Source of the DNA: Lactobacillus kefiranofaciens
GTDB lineage: Bacteria; Bacillota; Bacilli; Lactobacillales; Lactobacillaceae
Length of the DNA stretch: 38,583 bases
Direction of reading: 5' to 3'
Assembly: GCF_900103655.1 (NCBI RefSeq)
Contig: NZ_FMXC01000021.1
Coordinates: 1 to 38,583, forward strand
This document shows, one piece after another, positions 36,008 to 38,583 of this stretch (the first letter of the stretch is position 1; every line of letters begins with the position of its first letter). The position numbers and the translations under genes are program-made. Below the pieces are notes generated by a model, which had not been told where the DNA came from, ran no database searches, and was given only the letters and a program-made list of their open reading frames with translations.

Positions 36008-36895
36008 ATGCATAAAATTGATAAAACTACAATGATCGATATCTTTATGATTGCTCTAGGTTGCGCCATTTATGCTGTGAGTCTAGATATGATCTCAGTA
36101 CCCAATAAGCTAGCAGATGGTGGAATCAGTGGTATTGCATTGATTCTACGCCATTTCTGGAACATTAACATGGGATTATCTACTTTAGTACTTAATATTC
36201 CCTTGATCTTATTAGGATATCGCTTCATGGGCAAACGCCTATTAAGCTATACAATCTGGGGAACACTTTGTCTTTCCTTTTTCCTTTGGTTTTGGCGCTC
36301 AGTACCTATTATAAAACAATTGAATTTAGAACACGACCTCTTCCTTTCAGCGATTTCCGCGGGAGTGCTTTCAGGAATCGGATTAGGCTTAGTATTCAGA
36401 TACAATGGTACTTCTGGCGGTACCGATATTATCGCCCGAATCTGCCAGCTTAAGCTGGGAATTTCTTCTGGCAAAATGTTGCTTTTCTGTGATGCTGTAG
36501 TCTTATTCGCATCTCTTTCTTACTTAGACATTAAGCATATGATGTATACTTTACTAGCATCATTCGTACTTTCACGCGTTATGGACACGGTTCAACAAGG
36601 TGCTTACAGCGCTCGTGGCTTATTAATTATTTCTGATAAATACCAAGAAATTGGTAAGATGATCGATTTAAAACTAGATCGCGGCTTTACTTATCTTAAA
36701 GCCTTAGGTGGCTATCAACAAGATGAAAAACGAGTCATCTATGTTGTAGTATCACCTCGTGAAATCGCTGCAATTAAGCAATTAATTTGGCAGGAAGATC
36801 CTAATGCCTTCATTTCAATTATCGAGGTACATGAAGCTCTGGGTGAAGGTTTCACCTATAAACAAAAACGACACCATTTCTTCATTCGGAAATAA
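36008..36895 (+). CDS. YitT-family membrane protein
   Basis: A 295-residue protein with an N-terminal part of five membrane helices (YitT_membrane, about 8-200) and a C-terminal soluble DUF2179 domain (about 205-290). 'GGISGIALILRHFWNINMG', 'GTSGGTDIIARI' and 'GFTYLKALGGYQQDEKRVIYVVVSPREI' are family motifs. The function is not known. A perfect AAAGGAGG site lies eight bases before the ATG. It is transcribed alone. Confidence 0.92.
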   Translation: MHKIDKTTMIDIFMIALGCAIYAVSLDMISVPNKLADGGISGIALILRHFWNINMGLSTLVLNIPLILLGYRFMGKRLLSYTIWGTLCLSFFLWFWRSVPIIKQLNLEHDLFLSAISAGVLSGIGLGLVFRYNGTSGGTDIIARICQLKLGISSGKMLLFCDAVVLFASLSYLDIKHMMYTLLASFVLSRVMDTVQQGAYSARGLLIISDKYQEIGKMIDLKLDRGFTYLKALGGYQQDEKRVIYVVVSPREIAAIKQLIWQEDPNAFISIIEVHEALGEGFTYKQKRHHFFIRK

Positions 36896-36925
36896 ATAAG
36901 CCGGCTGCATAGTCGGCTTATTTTT
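36895..36925. terminator. Bidirectional terminator between the YitT and TPR genes
   Basis: AATAAGCCG (36895-36903) pairs with CGGCTTATT (36914-36922) around a 10-base loop, with T or A runs on each side. It overlaps both convergent stop codons. Confidence 0.9.
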
Positions 36926-38171
36926 ACAGATTATTATACAGATCTTGCATTTCATCATCTTCAGGGGAAAGCCGCAGATATTTCTCTAACAATTGTTTTG
37001 TAATATCCACATTATTTTGGGCGTTAAAGAAAATAATCATTTGCCGCAAGAAATCTGGATTCTCCTTAAAATCAGGGTACGCTAGTAAAAATTCGCTTTG
37101 CGCTTTTTCCGTATTATCTAACTTTTCATATGATAAAGCCATATTCCAATGAGCTTGTGGTTCAATGCTTTCATTATCGAGATTCTTAAATAAAGCAATG
37201 TTATCCTGATCACGACGCTGATGTAAATAAAGATTTGATAGTTGCAAACGCAAATCACTATTATCTGCAGCCACTTTTAAGCCTTTTTCAAGCAAACTTT
37301 GAGCTGTATCTAATTCATTTAGATTGGCAGCGCTTCTAGCACCCATAGAGTAAAGGGTCTCATCAAGTTCATTATAAGCCAAACCAGCTTGTGCTGTCCG
37401 CAAAACTTGCTCATTATCATGCCGATGTTCATAGGCTTGTGCCAAAAGTGGATAGGCATTTACATAGTCTGGGCTTTGCTTTATTACCTCATCTAAATAT
37501 TTGATTGCTTGCTGATCATCACCTACAGCCAGCATTACCAATCCTGCTTCGTACTTACTATCAATGTCTAAGATGCTATCACTATGTTCTCTAATAATTT
37601 GAGCCGCTTCTTCATACTTGCCCAATTTGGCATTAGTTGCAAATAGGCGTTGATATAGATTCACTTCACTAAAACTACTCTGTCTTTGAATTAAATCCTG
37701 ATAAAGAGCCAAAGCTTGTTCATAATCACCACTTAAATAATCTAACTCAGCTAAGCCAAATTTTACCGCATCTTCTTGTGGTGCAAGTTTAAGAGCCTGC
37801 AATAATTTATCCTTAGCAGTTTCAATTAAGCCATTAGTTTGATAATAATCTGCTTGCACTAACAGACTATCTAGATAAGCAGAAGACTCCTCAGAAACGT
37901 TATAAAGCAACGATAGGCCATCGTCTTCATCCCCGTCATTTAAAAGAATTTCAGCTAAATACACCTTAAATAAATCTTCGCGGGGAAACTTAGCAATTAA
38001 AGCACGATAAACTTGTTTAGCCAAATCAGTAAAACCCAAACCAGTTAAATTAGAAGCTAATGAAGATAAAATTTCCGGATCATCATTATTCAAGGCCTCT
38101 TTAAGTAAATGTTGATTCGATGAAAAGTCATGATTTTGAATGGCATCAAGTAATTGTTCTGAATAACTCAT
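36924..38171 (-). CDS. TPR-repeat protein
   Basis: A 415-residue soluble protein made almost entirely of tetratricopeptide-like helix pairs. Repeats with the W/L-G-Y-A-P pattern appear, e.g. 'AKQVYRALIAKFP', 'LALYQDLIQRQ', 'AIKYLDEVIKQSPDYVNAYPLLAQAYEHR' and 'AQSLLEKGLKVAADNSDLRLQLSNLYLHQ'. TPR proteins scaffold other proteins; the partner is unknown. I start at the ATG at 38171, which follows GGAGG; the frame extends upstream to 38189 but that start would include the site. It lies 57 bases from the left end of the ISL3 element. Confidence 0.9.
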   Translation of the reverse strand: MSYSEQLLDAIQNHDFSSNQHLLKEALNNDDPEILSSLASNLTGLGFTDLAKQVYRALIAKFPREDLFKVYLAEILLNDGDEDDGLSLLYNVSEESSAYLDSLLVQADYYQTNGLIETAKDKLLQALKLAPQEDAVKFGLAELDYLSGDYEQALALYQDLIQRQSSFSEVNLYQRLFATNAKLGKYEEAAQIIREHSDSILDIDSKYEAGLVMLAVGDDQQAIKYLDEVIKQSPDYVNAYPLLAQAYEHRHDNEQVLRTAQAGLAYNELDETLYSMGARSAANLNELDTAQSLLEKGLKVAADNSDLRLQLSNLYLHQRRDQDNIALFKNLDNESIEPQAHWNMALSYEKLDNTEKAQSEFLLAYPDFKENPDFLRQMIIFFNAQNNVDITKQLLEKYLRLSPEDDEMQDLYNNL

Positions 38172-38242
38172 TAGTTTTCCTCCAGTCAATTATTTATTGT
38201 ACTAAAAAAAGGCGCTGGAATAAAATCGGCTCTATAATTTTT

Positions 38243-38287
38243 CCTGTTGATGACTTATCAATATGATAAGCTGTTAACAGGTTTTTT
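38243..38287 (+). terminator. Hairpin with T tail in the IS left end
   Basis: CCTGTT (38243-38248) pairs with AACAGG (38276-38281), and CTTATC (38254-38259) pairs with GATAAG (38265-38270), with a symmetric 5-base internal loop. Six T residues follow. It would stop transcription entering the element from outside. Confidence 0.75.
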
Positions 38288-38368
38288 ATTGCATAAAAAA
38301 GGAGGACATAGTCCCCTGTAATAAAAAATCTATCCTACTAAACATTTTATAAATAAAGGTGTGTTTCT

Positions 38369-38583
38369 ATGTCCTCTTTTAATAATTGTATTAAATTTGA
38401 TCTTGATATTAAAGAAAAAAATATTGTTTTCAAAGACTATTTCTACAAAATGGTCCAGATGAAAAAGCACAAAATCTATGAAGCAGAATTGATTCAGCCT
38501 GCTTGTCCTTACTGTGGCTCCTTGGCTCTCCTGCATAATGGACATCTGATTACCAACATTCGCTATTTAACAGCTAATGCCAG
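38369..38583 (+). CDS. ISL3-family transposase, N-terminal part
   Basis: The first 71 residues of a transposase that continues beyond the window. The start 'MSSFNNCIKFDLDIKEKNIVF' is followed by a zinc-finger-like 'PACPYCGS' motif (about 49-56), as at the N-terminus of ISL3 transposases. An AAAGGTG site precedes the ATG at 38369. The catalytic DDE domain is outside the window. A reverse-strand frame over the same bases is not real. Confidence 0.88.
   Translation, partial: MSSFNNCIKFDLDIKEKNIVFKDYFYKMVQMKKHKIYEAELIQPACPYCGSLALLHNGHLITNIRYLTANA

Larger units (their letters stand above)
38228..38583 (+). mobile_element. Left end of an ISL3-family insertion sequence (cut by the window edge)
   Basis: The element appears to begin at GGCTCTATAATTTTTCC (38228 on), which matches the GGCTCT-type terminal repeat of ISL3 elements. 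About 140 bases follow before the transposase ATG. They contain a terminator-like hairpin at 38243-38287. The right end and any 8-base target duplication lie outside the window, so the boundary is provisional. Confidence 0.75.

Noticed and set aside
38330..38545. Minus-strand small protein over the IS end
   Set aside because: It is the reverse of the ISL3 transposase start and has no independent support.
1..38583. CRISPR array or tRNA genes
   Set aside because: No regularly spaced repeats and no tRNA-like cloverleaf sequence were found by reading either strand.

Overview
The window looks like a chromosome segment of a low-GC Gram-positive bacterium of the family Lactobacillaceae, most likely the Lactobacillus acidophilus/helveticus/crispatus group. 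This is inferred from AT-rich codon use, strong GGAGG-type ribosome binding sites, the housekeeping order rbgA-rnhB-dprA-topA-trmFO-xerC-hslV-hslU, paired CrcB fluoride channels, an inducible ornithine-type decarboxylase, and the ISLre2/UPF0236 and ISL3 transposases that cut the two window edges. Three broken genes near the insertion sequences resemble the gene decay known in dairy lactobacilli such as L. helveticus. Species cannot be fixed from the sequence alone.

Layout. 1-600: tail of an ISLre2-type transposase, then a promoter followed by a strong terminator hairpin (attenuator or small RNA). 650-5650: a small protein of unknown function, an L,D-transpeptidase, a vitamin B6 salvage pair (pyridoxal-type kinase plus ECF S component), a frameshifted serine hydrolase and a sugar O-acetyltransferase. 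5750-9690: a PAP2 lipid phosphatase, a structured RNA candidate, homocysteine S-methyltransferase, a flavodoxin and a multiply broken MFS drug exporter translationally coupled to recQ. 11556-13566: potassium uptake genes, with ktrB broken twice and ktrA intact. 13626-18679: an acid-stress/polyamine locus in which a PLP decarboxylase and a PLP gamma-lyase-like protein diverge from an APC amino-acid antiporter. 18737-21108: a PNPOx-like protein, a fluoride riboswitch with two crcB genes, and a degenerate tyrosine recombinase. 21164-33909: an aldose epimerase, then the long minus-strand housekeeping block (proteasome-like HslVU, XerC, TrmFO, TopA, DprA, RNase HII, RbgA, a Na+/H+ antiporter, YozE, DegV). 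34018-38171: hemolysin III, CCA-adding enzyme, YitT and a TPR protein. 38228-end: left end of an ISL3-family element.

The most interesting signal is upstream of the antiporter at 17222. Its ribosome binding site is buried in a 13-base-pair hairpin. The 5' arm of that hairpin is covered by a short leader reading frame with its own GGAGG site and a Ser-Pro-Pro-Gly run, which is a potential ribosome pause. This has the architecture of translational attenuation (erm-type, or SpeFL-type in its link to ornithine decarboxylation), and I know of no description of it for this gene in lactobacilli. Other points worth a second look are a tyrosine recombinase that has lost catalytic residues, two unassigned structured RNAs, and an orphaned KtrA. 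No tRNA, rRNA or CRISPR array was seen. No gene-free stretch exceeds about 300 bases.
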